A DNA stretch of 22,226 nucleotides from assembly GCA_023264915.1 (NCBI GenBank), contig JAHFUU010000002.1:1-22226 (forward strand). Reading direction: 5' to 3'. This DNA comes from Microthrixaceae bacterium. Its GTDB lineage: Bacteria; Actinomycetota; Acidimicrobiia; Acidimicrobiales; Acidimicrobilacustridaceae. Each line of letters begins with the position of its first letter. The stretch's first letter is position 1. The notes under the pieces are model-generated. The model saw only the letters and a program-made list of their open reading frames with translations. It was not told the DNA's origin and did not search any database. The translations under genes were made by a program, and so were the position numbers. Shown here one piece after another: positions 1-8,310 of this stretch.

Positions 1-1043
1 GATGCGGCCCAGCACCGCCCACGCCAACCGGTCGGCGCCGGCAAGGTTCAGGTGGATGTTGTCACCTGCTCGCACAACACGCGACTTCCCGTCGGCGAAG
101 GGCAGGCTGAGCGAGTAGTTGCCGCCGGAGTCAGAGAAGTAGGGCCAAGAGTCGAAGTAGGTGACCCACGGGCGCTTGGATGCCTCGGACCAGTAGATGA
201 AGTTGAGCTTGTCCATCCCTTCGACCCCTGAGGTCGGGCCCATGATGAGCGCCCCCACCCATATCACCAGCCGGTCGTTGTCGGGGCTTCGCAGGAGATC
301 CATGGTGTCAGCGACCCGCTTGCGGTACTCGGCCAGCCATTCGGGGCTGTAGCGCTTGAGGCCTCCCTTGTTGGGCAGGGGGATGTTCTGCGCGTCGTTC
401 GCCCCGAACATGACGATCATGACGTCCGGGTCCTGGGACGGCACCACCTCGCGTGCGAGGTGCTCTGGCCAGTTGAAGTAGTCCGGCCGCGACAGGCCAG
501 TGGACACGCGCGAGTCCAGGGTCGGTGTGAACAACCCGGTCGAGGAAGCCACCCGTTCCATCGACGGCCCGAACGCTCCTGTGATCGAGTCCCCACCGAT
601 CCACAGCTTCAAGGGGCTTCCCGGGACTGGCGCGCGCACGGCCGGCTTCGCCGGCTTGGGCGGGGTGGTGCCGGCCGCCACCGATCGTTGTTGCTGCTCA
701 GCCTCACGCTGTTGGGCAAGGAGCTCATCGGTGGATATCCCCGAGGATCGGTTCTTCCCGAGCGCTTCGTCGAGTTGGTTGCGGGGATCGCTCAGGTGCA
801 GCCATGACGACATCGTCGAGACAGCTCCCGCGACGCTCTGACGCCAGCAGCCGTCACATGCCGCGTTGGCTCGGCTCTTGCGTTCAGTGGCACTCGCGTT
901 CATGAACATGGCGATCACCAGCGCGAGGACGATCACGGCCAGCACGAGCCCGGCTGGCATCGTGCCGTCCTCGGCAGCGCGAACCGGCCGCAGGAGGATC
1001 CGCCAGCTGGGCCGCGTTCGGGTCCCGCGGGGAAGCGCTGCCA
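1..1043 (-). CDS. Membrane-anchored SGNH (DUF459-like) esterase/O-acyltransferase, 3' end beyond window
   Basis: Translated from the minus strand; the frame stays open to the window edge, giving 347 residues with the C-terminus missing. Residues 30-48 form one hydrophobic segment, followed by a Ser/Gln/Pro-rich linker to about 145, so the enzyme domain should lie outside the membrane. SGNH blocks are clear: GGDSIT with nucleophile S153, GAND at 214-217, and DNIH with D328 and H331. The family includes partners of MBOAT acyltransferases that pass an acyl group to a polysaccharide or peptidoglycan, and also simple esterases. The MBOAT gene lies 107 bp upstream on the same strand, which favours the transfer role. 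ATG 1043 is chosen because an in-frame stop lies shortly upstream and TAACGT lies 7 nt before the start, suggesting a leaderless transcript from its own promoter. Family assignment is firm; the substrate is unknown. Confidence 0.88.
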
Positions 1044-1050
1044 TCGGGTG

Positions 1051-1056
1051 AACGTT
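1051..1056 (-). promoter_or_regulatory. Leaderless -10 element (TAACGT) of the SGNH gene
   Basis: On the minus strand TAACGT matches the actinobacterial TANNNT -10 pattern and is followed by exactly 7 nt before ATG 1043, placing the transcription start at or next to the start codon. No Shine-Dalgarno sequence is present between them. Inferred from geometry only. Confidence 0.45.
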
Positions 1057-1150
1057 AGTGGCGTGCCGCGCACTTCACGGTGCGCCCCGGGATCGTCGTC
1101 GCAGGTGCGCCGAACTGGTCGCATCTGTGGTGGCGACCTGACAGGACCTC

Positions 1151-2911
1151 TCAGAACTGGAAGTAGATGAACGGTGCCACACCTTCGGGGCCGAGGGCAT
1201 CGACCGCGACGAGGCCCAGACCCAGGACCAACCCCTGGATGACTGGCTGGAGCTGTGCGAACCGCTCTGACGCGCGTTCGGGTACCGCTGGTGGCACGAA
1301 CTGGGAGGCGATGCTCACGGCGACGAGTGACGCTGCCAGCACGAGCGACCCTGTCGGGATGGATTGGGTCCCGTCGCCGCCGCCGACCAGGGCACCGAGG
1401 ACGGCGAAGGCGTCACCGACCGACGGCGCTCTGAAGAACACCCAGGCAAGGCACACCACTCCGAAGGTCAGGAACCACTTCAGGATCGGAGCGGCGGCCG
1501 GTGGGCTCCTGATCGGTTCTCGTTCAGCCCGGGCCTGCCTCGCGCGACGTTCCGTGGCGAGGGCCCCGCCGTGTATCCCTCCCCAGATGATGAAGGTGCC
1601 GTTCGCACCGTGCCAGAGACCACCGAGCAACATCGTCAACACAAGATTGACATAAGTCCTGAGAGGCGTGCCACGGTTGCCGCCGAGGGGGATGTACAGG
1701 TAGTCGCGGAGCCACCGCGAGAGCGTCATGTGCCAGCGCCTCCAGAAGTCCTGGAACGAAAGAGCGCGGTAGGGAGCGTCGAAGTTCTGCGGCAGACGTA
1801 TGCCGACCAGCAACGCCACGCCGATCGCGATGTCGGTGTACCCGCTGAAGTCTGCGTAGATCTGGATCGCGTACCCGAGGATGCCCAGCGCGACCTCGGT
1901 TCGTGTGTGCGACCCGGGCAGCGCGAAGACCGGGTCGACGACCGTGGCGGCAAGGTAGCTCGACACGACCACCTTCTTGACCATGCCCCGGACGATCAAC
2001 ATGAAGGCCTCGGCTGATCGAACCCGGCGCGGGTCCGCCACTGCGTCGAGTTGCGGGACGAACTCCGACACGCGCACGATCGGCCCCGCCACGAGGTGGG
2101 CGAAGAACGTCAGGTAGACGGCGAAGTCGAGTTGCGGCACCGGAGCCTGGGTCCCGCGGCCGACGTCGACGACGTAGCTGATCGCCTGGAAGACGAAGAA
2201 CGACACAGCGATCGGCAGCACGATCGTCAACACCGGCCGGCTCACGGCCAGGCCCAAGTTCTCGAGGCGCGCCAGGAAGAAGTCCAGGAAGAAGTTCGTG
2301 TACTTGAAGTAGCCAAGCACGCACAGGTTGATCGCGACGGCGCTTCGCACGATCCAAGCGCTGGTCCGGGTGCGCGCTCGGCTGGGACCGAGAGCGGCGA
2401 AGGTCGCCCGCGCAAGTGCTGCGTTGACGAACACGATGCCGAGAAGGACGAACAGGAAGCGCCAGTTCTGGTCCGCGGCCTCCGGGTACCAGTCGCCGAG
2501 CTTGGCGTTGCCCAGCACGATCGCAGCACAGATCCCATATGGGATGGCGAAGGCCGCAGGGTGGGTGGTCCGGCGCGCCGACGTGCTGGGTCGGGCGCCT
2601 GCCCTTCCTGTGCTCGTTGCGCCGCGCTCGCCTCTTGCCAGGGTCTCACCTGCGGAGCCCTCGAGGTTGGTGACCTCGGGGGCGCCGAAGCCGATCCGGA
2701 CCAGGCATGTCGTCGCGATCGCCGTGGCGGCCAGCATCGCGGAAGCCGCGGGGTTGAAGAGGGTGTGCCGGGGGTTCAGCGGGTCGAGGTAGAACCAGCA
2801 GCTCGAGAAGAAGATGAACCACCGCCACAGCCGGCGGTTGGGGCGAAGCAGCCAGCTACCCGCGAGAACGACGACGAAGAAGACCGCGAAGTCAACAGTG
2901 GGGAACAGCAT
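1151..2911 (-). CDS. MBOAT family O-acyltransferase (AlgI/PatA-like)
   Basis: 586 residues, multi-pass membrane protein. The N-terminus MLFPTVDFAVFF is the usual AlgI-type start and fixes ATG 2911. The MBOAT core follows: YADFSGYTDIAIG at about 352-364, FWRRWHMTLSRWLRDYLY from 389 with H394, and GGLWHGAN with the invariant catalytic H434. The family moves acyl groups, usually acetyl, across the membrane onto secreted polysaccharide, teichoic acid or peptidoglycan, with an SGNH protein finishing the transfer outside. Such a protein is encoded directly downstream (1-1043). An unusual feature is a hydrophilic Gly/Ala/Arg/Thr/Ser-rich stretch at about residues 79-118 between early transmembrane helices. 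No ribosome-binding site is obvious. The family call is very secure; the acceptor polymer cannot be told from the sequence. Confidence 0.95.
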   Translation of the reverse strand: MLFPTVDFAVFFVVVLAGSWLLRPNRRLWRWFIFFSSCWFYLDPLNPRHTLFNPAASAMLAATAIATTCLVRIGFGAPEVTNLEGSAGETLARGERGATSTGRAGARPSTSARRTTHPAAFAIPYGICAAIVLGNAKLGDWYPEAADQNWRFLFVLLGIVFVNAALARATFAALGPSRARTRTSAWIVRSAVAINLCVLGYFKYTNFFLDFFLARLENLGLAVSRPVLTIVLPIAVSFFVFQAISYVVDVGRGTQAPVPQLDFAVYLTFFAHLVAGPIVRVSEFVPQLDAVADPRRVRSAEAFMLIVRGMVKKVVVSSYLAATVVDPVFALPGSHTRTEVALGILGYAIQIYADFSGYTDIAIGVALLVGIRLPQNFDAPYRALSFQDFWRRWHMTLSRWLRDYLYIPLGGNRGTPLRTYVNLVLTMLLGGLWHGANGTFIIWGGIHGGALATERRARQARAEREPIRSPPAAAPILKWFLTFGVVCLAWVFFRAPSVGDAFAVLGALVGGGDGTQSIPTGSLVLAASLVAVSIASQFVPPAVPERASERFAQLQPVIQGLVLGLGLVAVDALGPEGVAPFIYFQF

Positions 2912-2981
2912 TCTGGTTGGCGCCGACGTTCAGCTCGTGCGGACGCCTGACCCTACCCGCCTCGGCCGAGACCCAACGATG

Positions 2982-3899
2982 TCAGGGAAGCCAGCAGTCG
3001 GTGATTGCCGTGGCGGCGGTGCTGTTGGCTACCGAAGGGAGGCCGTACATGTCCTCGATCGTTCGCAGGATGCTGTAGTGGTTGATCGTCTCGGTGTAGG
3101 TGCCGGCAGAGACCTTCTCGCCGTAGAAGATCGTGGCTATCTGGTTCGACGAGGAGTAGTCGTCCTCGTCGAAGGTGACGATGAGGAGGCTGTTGTGGGT
3201 CTTGGCCCACTGCGCGTAGCCGTCGATGTTGTTCTGAAGCCACGTGTCGCCCTGAGCGATCGTGCCGTTGTGCATGTCGTCGATCTGGTTCGGGACCACG
3301 AACGACACGGCGGGCAACGTCGAGTAGTCGGTTGGGAACGCCGAGAACGGCTGGTTCGACTCGGCGGGCACGTTGGAGAAGTCAACCCATGGGTTGTGCT
3401 TGCGTTGGTAGCCGTCGCTGCCACCGTTGCTGCAAGCCGTCGAGCCTGCCGCAGGGAGCGTCTCGGAGTAGCCGACGAAGGTCTTGGAGGCAGCGATCAA
3501 CTGTGCGCCGAGGTTGTCAGTCGAATAGGGGGAGCCTCCAGGGGGGCATGCATCGTCGGTGACACCCTGGTTGGTTCCCGAGAAGAGGGCGAGGTAGTTG
3601 GGCTGGCTCGGGTGATGGGTGCCGAAGGACTGGGTGAACAGAGCACCGCCGGTCGCGAGCGAGTTGATGTAAGGCGCCGACGGGCTGCCGATGATCGAGG
3701 ACTCCGAGTGGTTCTCCTCGACCACGACCACGACGTGGTCAGGATGGGTGAGCCCCCCGACGGGCACCGTCGTCGAAGTTGTGGTGGTGGTGTCAGGCGG
3801 TGGGGGAGCGACGCAGGCCGTCACCTGGATGCCGACAGCCGCGACACCGCCCAAGGCAAGGATGGGAAAGAGCCTTTTGGTGAGCCTCGAGATCGTCAT
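2982..3899 (-). CDS. Secreted lipoprotein, phosphoesterase family (acid phosphatase/phospholipase C-like)
   Basis: 305 residues. The N-terminus has basic residues, a hydrophobic stretch (11-25) and a lipobox-like V-T-A-C ending at C29, then a Thr/Pro-rich tether, so the protein is probably lipid-anchored outside the membrane. The catalytic domain has the phosphoesterase (PF04185-type) pattern: HVVVVVEENHS (E62, N63, H64), THHPSQPNY (94-102), a DDMHNGT block (207-213), TFDEDD (242-247) and a C-terminal NHYSILRTIED. These enzymes are metal-dependent phosphomonoesterases or phospholipases C; the length is closer to the acid phosphatases. The start is ATG 3899 because GGAGG lies about 6 nt upstream; the reading frame extends to 4043 but would overlap the divergent gene. 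The exact substrate is unknown. Confidence 0.9.
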   Translation of the reverse strand: MTISRLTKRLFPILALGGVAAVGIQVTACVAPPPPDTTTTTSTTVPVGGLTHPDHVVVVVEENHSESSIIGSPSAPYINSLATGGALFTQSFGTHHPSQPNYLALFSGTNQGVTDDACPPGGSPYSTDNLGAQLIAASKTFVGYSETLPAAGSTACSNGGSDGYQRKHNPWVDFSNVPAESNQPFSAFPTDYSTLPAVSFVVPNQIDDMHNGTIAQGDTWLQNNIDGYAQWAKTHNSLLIVTFDEDDYSSSNQIATIFYGEKVSAGTYTETINHYSILRTIEDMYGLPSVANSTAATAITDCWLP

Positions 3900-3994
3900 C
3901 TGTGCCTCCGCCGGGTGCAGCCCTGGTCTGGTTGCACGAAACATGTCCAGGCTAGCCGAATGGTCGACCATCGGCAGGCCCGGCGCCAGTGATG

Positions 3995-4000
3995 TAGAAC
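3995..4000 (+). promoter_or_regulatory. Possible leaderless -10 element (TAGAAC) of the GH4 gene
   Basis: TAGAAC ends 7 nt before ATG 4008. It matches TANNNT except for the last base. There is no ribosome-binding site before this ATG, so a leaderless start would explain translation. Weak evidence. Confidence 0.25.
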
Positions 4001-4007
4001 GCCTCTC

Positions 4008-5429
4008 ATGACCGAAGACTCCGACCCGAACGAGGCTGGCCATTCAGCCCACATCCACCGAGCGCAGGCCAGGGGACTGGCAGGCGAGATGCCGCGCCCG
4101 ATACGGGTCACGATGCTGGGCGCGGGCAGCATGTTCACCCCCGAGCTCGCCCGTGACCTGTTTGCCATCCCCGGTGGTGCCGGTGGGACCATCGCCCTCG
4201 TCGACGTGGATCCCGAGCGTCTCGACGCGATGGCCAAGGTGCTGGAGCGCCAGACAGAGGAGCTCGGGGTCGCCGAGGCCTGGACGATAGAGGCGCACCT
4301 TGACCGCAGGGAGGCTCTTGCAGGAAGCCACTACCTCGTCAACTGCATCGAGGTGAGCGGCACCTCCTGCGTCCGGTTCGACAACGACATTCCAGCCAGC
4401 TACGGGGTTGACCAGTGCATCGGCGACACCGTGGGTCCGGGGGGCCTGTTCAAGGCGCTTCGCACCATCCCGGTGTGGCTTGATGTTCTGGCAGACGCCG
4501 AGGATCTCTGCCCCGACGCGCTCGTGCTCAACTACACGAACCCGATGAGCATGATGTGCCTGGCGTCAGCCCGGGCGTCGTCGATGGCCGTGGTCGGACT
4601 CTGCCACTCGGTCCAGGGCACGAGCATGGTGCTCGCATGGCGTTGTGGGGTCCGCTACCGCGACCTCACATGGGCATGTGCCGGCATCAACCACCTCAGC
4701 TGGTTCACGACGCTCGAGCACGACGGTCGTGATCTCTACCCGATCCTGTTCGACAAGGCCGAACGTGATCTTCGGGGTGATCCCGCTGACCCCAACGACG
4801 CGGGGGACCTGGTCCGCAAGGACATGATGCTGCACTTCGGTGCCTTCATCACCGAATCGAGCGGTCACCTGTCCGAGTACGTCCCCTACTACCGCAAGCG
4901 TCCCGATCTCATCGAGCGGTACTGCAGGCCCGGCTATGACGGCGGCTCTTCGTTCTACGCCGACAACTGGCCGGCCTGGCGCGAGCAGGCCGACCGCGAC
5001 CGCGAAGCATTGCTTGCCGGTGACAGCGCGTTCGAGTCCAAGAGGAGCTGGGAGTACGCATCCTGGATCATCGAGTCGCGCGAGAAGTCGGTGCCGTACC
5101 GAATCCACGGGAACGTGCCGAACACCGGCGGGCTCATCGAGAACCTTCCCCACGACGGTGTCGTCGAGGTTGCGTGCCTCGTCGATCACAACGGAGTGTC
5201 ACCGACCCGATACGGGCGCCTCCCCCCACAGATGGCCGCGATCTGCGCGGCCAACATGGCCATGTACGACCTGGGGGCCCAAGCGGGCATCGAGCGTTCC
5301 ACCGAGCTGGCGATCCACGCACTCCTGCTTGATCCGTTGACCGCTGCGGTGTGCTCGCCTGCCGAGATCAAGTCGATGACGTTGGAGATGTTCGAAGCCG
5401 AAGCTGATTTCCTCCCCGGTTTCACCTGA
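4008..5429 (+). CDS. Glycoside hydrolase family 4 (alpha-galactosidase/alpha-glucuronidase/6-phospho-glycosidase type)
   Basis: 473 residues, near the family's usual 430-480. GH4 enzymes cleave glycosides by an NAD+- and Mn2+-dependent oxidation-elimination mechanism in the cytoplasm. The Rossmann start is visible (VTMLGAGSMFTPEL, GAGS at 38-41, then a VDVDPERL acidic loop), as is the NYTNPMS block (175-181). The metal ligands are C199 in GLCHSVQ and H229 in AGINHLSW. The C199/H229 pair and the NPMS block resemble MelA/LplD-like members, but substrate and the need for a 6-phosphate cannot be settled by eye. ATG 4008 gives about 27 extra residues before the usual start; ATG 4089 (residue 28) is the alternative. 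No sugar transporter is next to it, so it seems a stand-alone gene. Confidence 0.93.
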   Translation: MTEDSDPNEAGHSAHIHRAQARGLAGEMPRPIRVTMLGAGSMFTPELARDLFAIPGGAGGTIALVDVDPERLDAMAKVLERQTEELGVAEAWTIEAHLDRREALAGSHYLVNCIEVSGTSCVRFDNDIPASYGVDQCIGDTVGPGGLFKALRTIPVWLDVLADAEDLCPDALVLNYTNPMSMMCLASARASSMAVVGLCHSVQGTSMVLAWRCGVRYRDLTWACAGINHLSWFTTLEHDGRDLYPILFDKAERDLRGDPADPNDAGDLVRKDMMLHFGAFITESSGHLSEYVPYYRKRPDLIERYCRPGYDGGSSFYADNWPAWREQADRDREALLAGDSAFESKRSWEYASWIIESREKSVPYRIHGNVPNTGGLIENLPHDGVVEVACLVDHNGVSPTRYGRLPPQMAAICAANMAMYDLGAQAGIERSTELAIHALLLDPLTAAVCSPAEIKSMTLEMFEAEADFLPGFT

Positions 5430-5503
5430 CGGAGCTGTGCCCGGAGCCGACGAGTCAACTTCGCCTGAGCTCTCATCGGCAGGGCCCGGGTGCGAGCCGT
5501 CTA

Positions 5504-5518
5504 CGGGGCTTGGCCCCG
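5504..5518 (+). terminator. Short GC hairpin downstream of the GH4 gene
   Basis: CGGGGC (5504-5509) and GCCCCG (5513-5518) form a perfect 6-bp stem with loop TTG, about 75 bp after the GH4 stop and before the next gene on the same strand. There is no U-tract, so it could slow or end transcription only weakly. Confidence 0.35.
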
Positions 5519-5607
5519 GCCCGACGAGTTGATGTGATCGGGATGCGATCCGCGACCCCTCATCTGTAGAACTTGACTCGCGCTTCACGTGATTCAACCT
5601 TTGAGGA

Positions 5608-6567
5608 GTGCTCGACCCTCGGCTCGTCCCGCTCGTTCGCCTCGGAAGGCTCGCTGGAAGGGGTGAGCTGTCCCTGCCGATGGCAGTTCGCCGTGCCCGC
5701 GGTGCTCGGCTGTCACACAGCGGCGCGGCCCTGGTCATCCGCGGCGAGCCAGAGCCTGCGAGCACCTCTCACGTGTTGGTTCCGGTCGACGGTGGCAGGA
5801 TCCTCGTCAGGCTGTACGTGCCTCACGGGATCGGTTCGTTCCCGTTGCTTGTGTTCCTTCACGGCGGCGGATGGTGCACGGGCACGCTCGACGAACGTGA
5901 CCAGCGTTGCCGCGCCATCTCTGCGGGAGCGCGATGCGTCGTCGCGTCGGTCGACTACAGGCTGGCACCCGAGAACCAGTATCCGACCGCACCCGAGGAT
6001 TGCTACTGCGCGCTCGAGTGGTTGGTCGCCAACGCGTCCGAGGTCGATCGCAACGTCGACTTCACCATCGACCCGGACCGCGTGGCAATCGGCGGCGAGT
6101 CCGCCGGAGCCAACCTGGCTGCGGTCGTGTGCTTGATGGCGCGTGATCGGCAAGGCCCACAGATCTGCCACCAGTGGCTCGATGTGCCCGCCACCGACAT
6201 GACCCTGTCCCAGAGCGGCTACCGCGAGGTCCCTGACGGCTACCTGCTCGACCGGGCGGTCATAGATGACTACATCGACCACTACGTCTCCGACCCGGCG
6301 CAGGTGACCGAGCCTTACTGCTCACCACTGCTGGCTGATGACCTCTCGGGCCTGCCGCCAGCTTGGATAATGACCGCCGAGCTCGACAAGCTCCGTGGCG
6401 ACGGCGAGGCATATGCCGCAGCGCTGGTCGCCGCCGGCGGCCGAGCTCAGCATGTGCGCCTGGAAGCGAACATCCATGCGTCGTTTGCGCTGACCAGGCT
6501 GTTGCCGTCGTCTCGCCGGTACCAAGCTGACGCGATCGCTGCTCTGGAGGCCGCATTTTCTGGTTGA
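5608..6567 (+). CDS. Alpha/beta hydrolase, HSL-type esterase/lipase
   Basis: 319 residues. It carries the hormone-sensitive-lipase family signatures: HGGGW oxyanion loop (85-89), DYRLAPE (116-122), GESAG with nucleophile S165, acid D260 in AELDKLRGDGEAYA, and H290 in ANIHAS. These are cytosolic carboxylesterases for short- to medium-chain esters. The start is GTG 5608; an in-frame TGA at 5602-5604 forbids anything earlier, and the encoded LDPRL start is typical of the family. GAGGA is present but only 0-1 nt from the GTG, so ATG at residue 25 is possible though it would lose the cap start. It lies alone between the GH4 gene and convergent tetR genes. Confidence 0.92.
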   Translation: MLDPRLVPLVRLGRLAGRGELSLPMAVRRARGARLSHSGAALVIRGEPEPASTSHVLVPVDGGRILVRLYVPHGIGSFPLLVFLHGGGWCTGTLDERDQRCRAISAGARCVVASVDYRLAPENQYPTAPEDCYCALEWLVANASEVDRNVDFTIDPDRVAIGGESAGANLAAVVCLMARDRQGPQICHQWLDVPATDMTLSQSGYREVPDGYLLDRAVIDDYIDHYVSDPAQVTEPYCSPLLADDLSGLPPAWIMTAELDKLRGDGEAYAAALVAAGGRAQHVRLEANIHASFALTRLLPSSRRYQADAIAALEAAFSG

Positions 6568-6640
6568 GCCGGGGAGCTGGTCATCGGCCGGGCAACCAGT
6601 GGAGCCGTCTCGGGCTGGCGCGAGTCATGCCTTGAATGGT

Positions 6641-7300
6641 TCAGCCCGGCGGGCGGATCATCAGGTCGAAGGCTTCGACGACACCGCTGATGTGGCGAGC
6701 CGTGGCAGAGGATCCCGATTGGATGGTGGTGAAGAGCAGACCCATCACGATCGACTCGATGCCCGCGGCGAGGACGTCAGGCTCGAAGTCAGAGCGCACA
6801 TCTCCGTCGTGTTGTGCTTGGGTGAGCGCGCCAGCTACCAGATCGCTGAAGCGGCTGAGCGCTGGTAGCTCGACCAGGCGCGGTACCTCGTCGGGCTCCA
6901 TCCCGGCCAGGATCCGGCGGGCCAGGGGATGGCTCGGCAGGACCATGACGGCGTGAACGACCAGCGACGGGATCAGCTCGCGTATGCCGGTTCCGGTGAC
7001 AAGTGCCGAGACCTCGTCGATCATCCCTCCCGCGTCCGCGTCGACAGAGGCGCGGAAAAGAGCCTCCTTGTTGTCGAAGTAGGCATATGCCGCCGCTTGG
7101 GTGAGCCCCGCGGAACGTGCGATCTCAGAGACCGATGTGCCCCTGTAGCCGCGGCTGCCGAACCGTTCGATGGCAAGTTCGAGGATGCGTCGGCGGGTTC
7201 GCTCGCCCTTGGTCTCGCGGCCCTCGTCCGCGCCGTCCGCACCCTCGTCCGAGTCAGTCCCGGAACCGGGCTCGACCAGCCGCTCGACCAGGTCAGTCAT
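6641..7300 (-). CDS. TetR family transcriptional regulator, copy 1
   Basis: 219 residues. An acidic N-terminal tail (about 1-30) precedes the TetR DNA-binding region: KGERTRRRILELA, then RGYRGTSVSEIARSAGLTQ and AAAYAYFDNKEALF (about 50-80). The C-terminal ligand/dimer region is hydrophobic and resembles no named subfamily I can pin down. The start is ATG 7300 because GGAG lies about 10 nt upstream; the frame runs to 7351 but the added residues are Arg/Cys-rich and unlikely. It is closely similar in the DNA-binding part and general layout to the next gene (7490-8170), same strand, 189 bp away, so the two look like a tandem duplication. Its target may include the inverted repeat at 7402-7437. 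Confidence 0.93.
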   Translation of the reverse strand: MTDLVERLVEPGSGTDSDEGADGADEGRETKGERTRRRILELAIERFGSRGYRGTSVSEIARSAGLTQAAAYAYFDNKEALFRASVDADAGGMIDEVSALVTGTGIRELIPSLVVHAVMVLPSHPLARRILAGMEPDEVPRLVELPALSRFSDLVAGALTQAQHDGDVRSDFEPDVLAAGIESIVMGLLFTTIQSGSSATARHISGVVEAFDLMIRPPG

Positions 7301-7401
7301 CGAGTTCCGTCTCCTGCAAGCCCGACAGCTTCGGCCGATCCGCGCCCGCATGGGCGAGAGTTGTCACGAGGTCATCCTAACGAATAATCAATAATCTGGC
7401 T

Positions 7402-7437
7402 AGATCTGTAGATTCCGGGGTTGCGGGAGACAGATCT
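7402..7437. promoter_or_regulatory. Inverted repeat upstream of tetR copy 1, possible operator
   Basis: AGATCTGT (7402-7409) and ACAGATCT (7430-7437) are exact inverted copies 20 bp apart, in the AT-richer patch between the two tetR genes. A TAGGAT hexamer on the minus strand close by (about 7373-7378) could be the -10 of tetR copy 1. It shares no half-site with the 8308 operator. Short and possibly chance. Confidence 0.3.
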
Positions 7438-7489
7438 CTGCCCGGTCCGGAGCAGCATCCGGCGGTGACGGCCCCCCTCGCTGCGGTGG

Positions 7490-8170
7490 TTACGGCTGAC
7501 TCGCCTGCTCGGCTGTCGCGCCCCGCAAGGGGGAGGAGCCGTTCTGCGGCGGCCTCAGCACGGCGTCGAATATGGACAGCACACCCATCTGCCTGCGGGC
7601 CTCGGTGCTGCTCCCGACCTGCACGATGCTGAGCATCAGGCTCAAGATGATCGTCTCGGCTCCATTGGAGAAGGCCTCGGCGTCAAGGTCGCTGCGGACC
7701 TGCCCGGTCGACTGGCCCTCGCGAACGCGAGCCGCGATCGTGTCTGTCAGGTGCGCTAGGGCCGGGAGGTTGATCAACCGCTTCAAGGCGTCAGGCTCGT
7801 GTCCGCCGAGCACCCTCTTGACCAGGGGATGCGTCTCGAGGTTGCCGATGAAGAAGATGAGCAGCATTGGCACCAGCTCGTTGGGCGGGATGCCGGCACC
7901 CTGGGCGACTGCCTCCGTTATCGCCGCATCCGCGTCGGCGTCCACAGCGGCATCGAACAGGGCTTCTTTGGAGTTGAAGTACGCGTACGCCGCGGCCTGG
8001 GTGAGACCCGCGGCCCTGGCTATCTCTGACACCGAGGTCGCCCGGTAGCCGCGGTCACCAAATCGAGCGATGGCGATCTCGAGCAAGCGCTTCCGGGTCC
8101 GCTCGCCCTTGGTCGCACGTTCGGCGTCCTCAGGTAGAGTCCCGATGTCCTCTGAATAGGTGCTGGTCAC
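7490..8170 (-). CDS. TetR family transcriptional regulator, copy 2
   Basis: 226 residues. The TetR DNA-binding region is clear: TKGERTRKRLLEIA, RGYRATSVSEIARAAGLTQ and AAAYAYFNSKEALF (about 20-72). It matches copy 1 almost residue for residue there and more loosely in the ligand domain, which has a run of hydrophobic residues (VPMLLIFFIG). The start is GTG 8170, supported by GAGGAG 4 nt upstream; the frame runs to 8290 but that would begin inside the promoter. Upstream are a -35/-10 pair (8281-8310) and a 23-bp operator (8308-8330) that overlaps the -35, so autorepression is likely. The same half-site occurs upstream of the lipid operon (16980-17038), making this protein the best candidate regulator of that operon. 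Confidence 0.93.
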   Translation of the reverse strand: MTSTYSEDIGTLPEDAERATKGERTRKRLLEIAIARFGDRGYRATSVSEIARAAGLTQAAAYAYFNSKEALFDAAVDADADAAITEAVAQGAGIPPNELVPMLLIFFIGNLETHPLVKRVLGGHEPDALKRLINLPALAHLTDTIAARVREGQSTGQVRSDLDAEAFSNGAETIILSLMLSIVQVGSSTEARRQMGVLSIFDAVLRPPQNGSSPLRGATAEQASQP

Positions 8171-8280
8171 ACGTCTCCTCGATCCCGGGCGATGTGGGCC
8201 CGCCGGGGCCCACGAGAGCGGGTCTTTGCGTGGTGAGCTGAAGCGCTTGAGGTCACCGTACGCCAAATCCCTCCAGAAAA

Positions 8281-8310
8281 TCGATAACAAGCACTATTTC
8301 ATCTAATCAA
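8281..8310 (-). promoter_or_regulatory. Predicted promoter of tetR copy 2
   Basis: On the minus strand TTGATT (8310-8305) and TATCGA (8286-8281) are separated by 18 nt, a fair sigma-A-type match. The -35 lies at the edge of the palindromic operator 8308-8330. The predicted transcript would have a leader of about 105 nt with a GAGGAG before GTG 8170. Confidence 0.45.

Noticed and set aside
2051..2950. 299-codon open frame antisense to the MBOAT gene
   Set aside because: Shadow frame: charged, repetitive composition (Asp/Glu/Arg/His-rich) mirroring membrane codons on the other strand, with no start signal.
3900..4043. N-terminal extension of the phosphoesterase to ATG 4043
   Set aside because: It overlaps the divergent GH4 gene, lacks a signal-peptide character, and a GGAGG-preceded ATG at 3899 directly starts a lipoprotein signal.
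8171..8290. Upstream start of tetR copy 2 at 8290
   Set aside because: It would begin at the predicted promoter; GTG 8170 has GAGGAG at good spacing.
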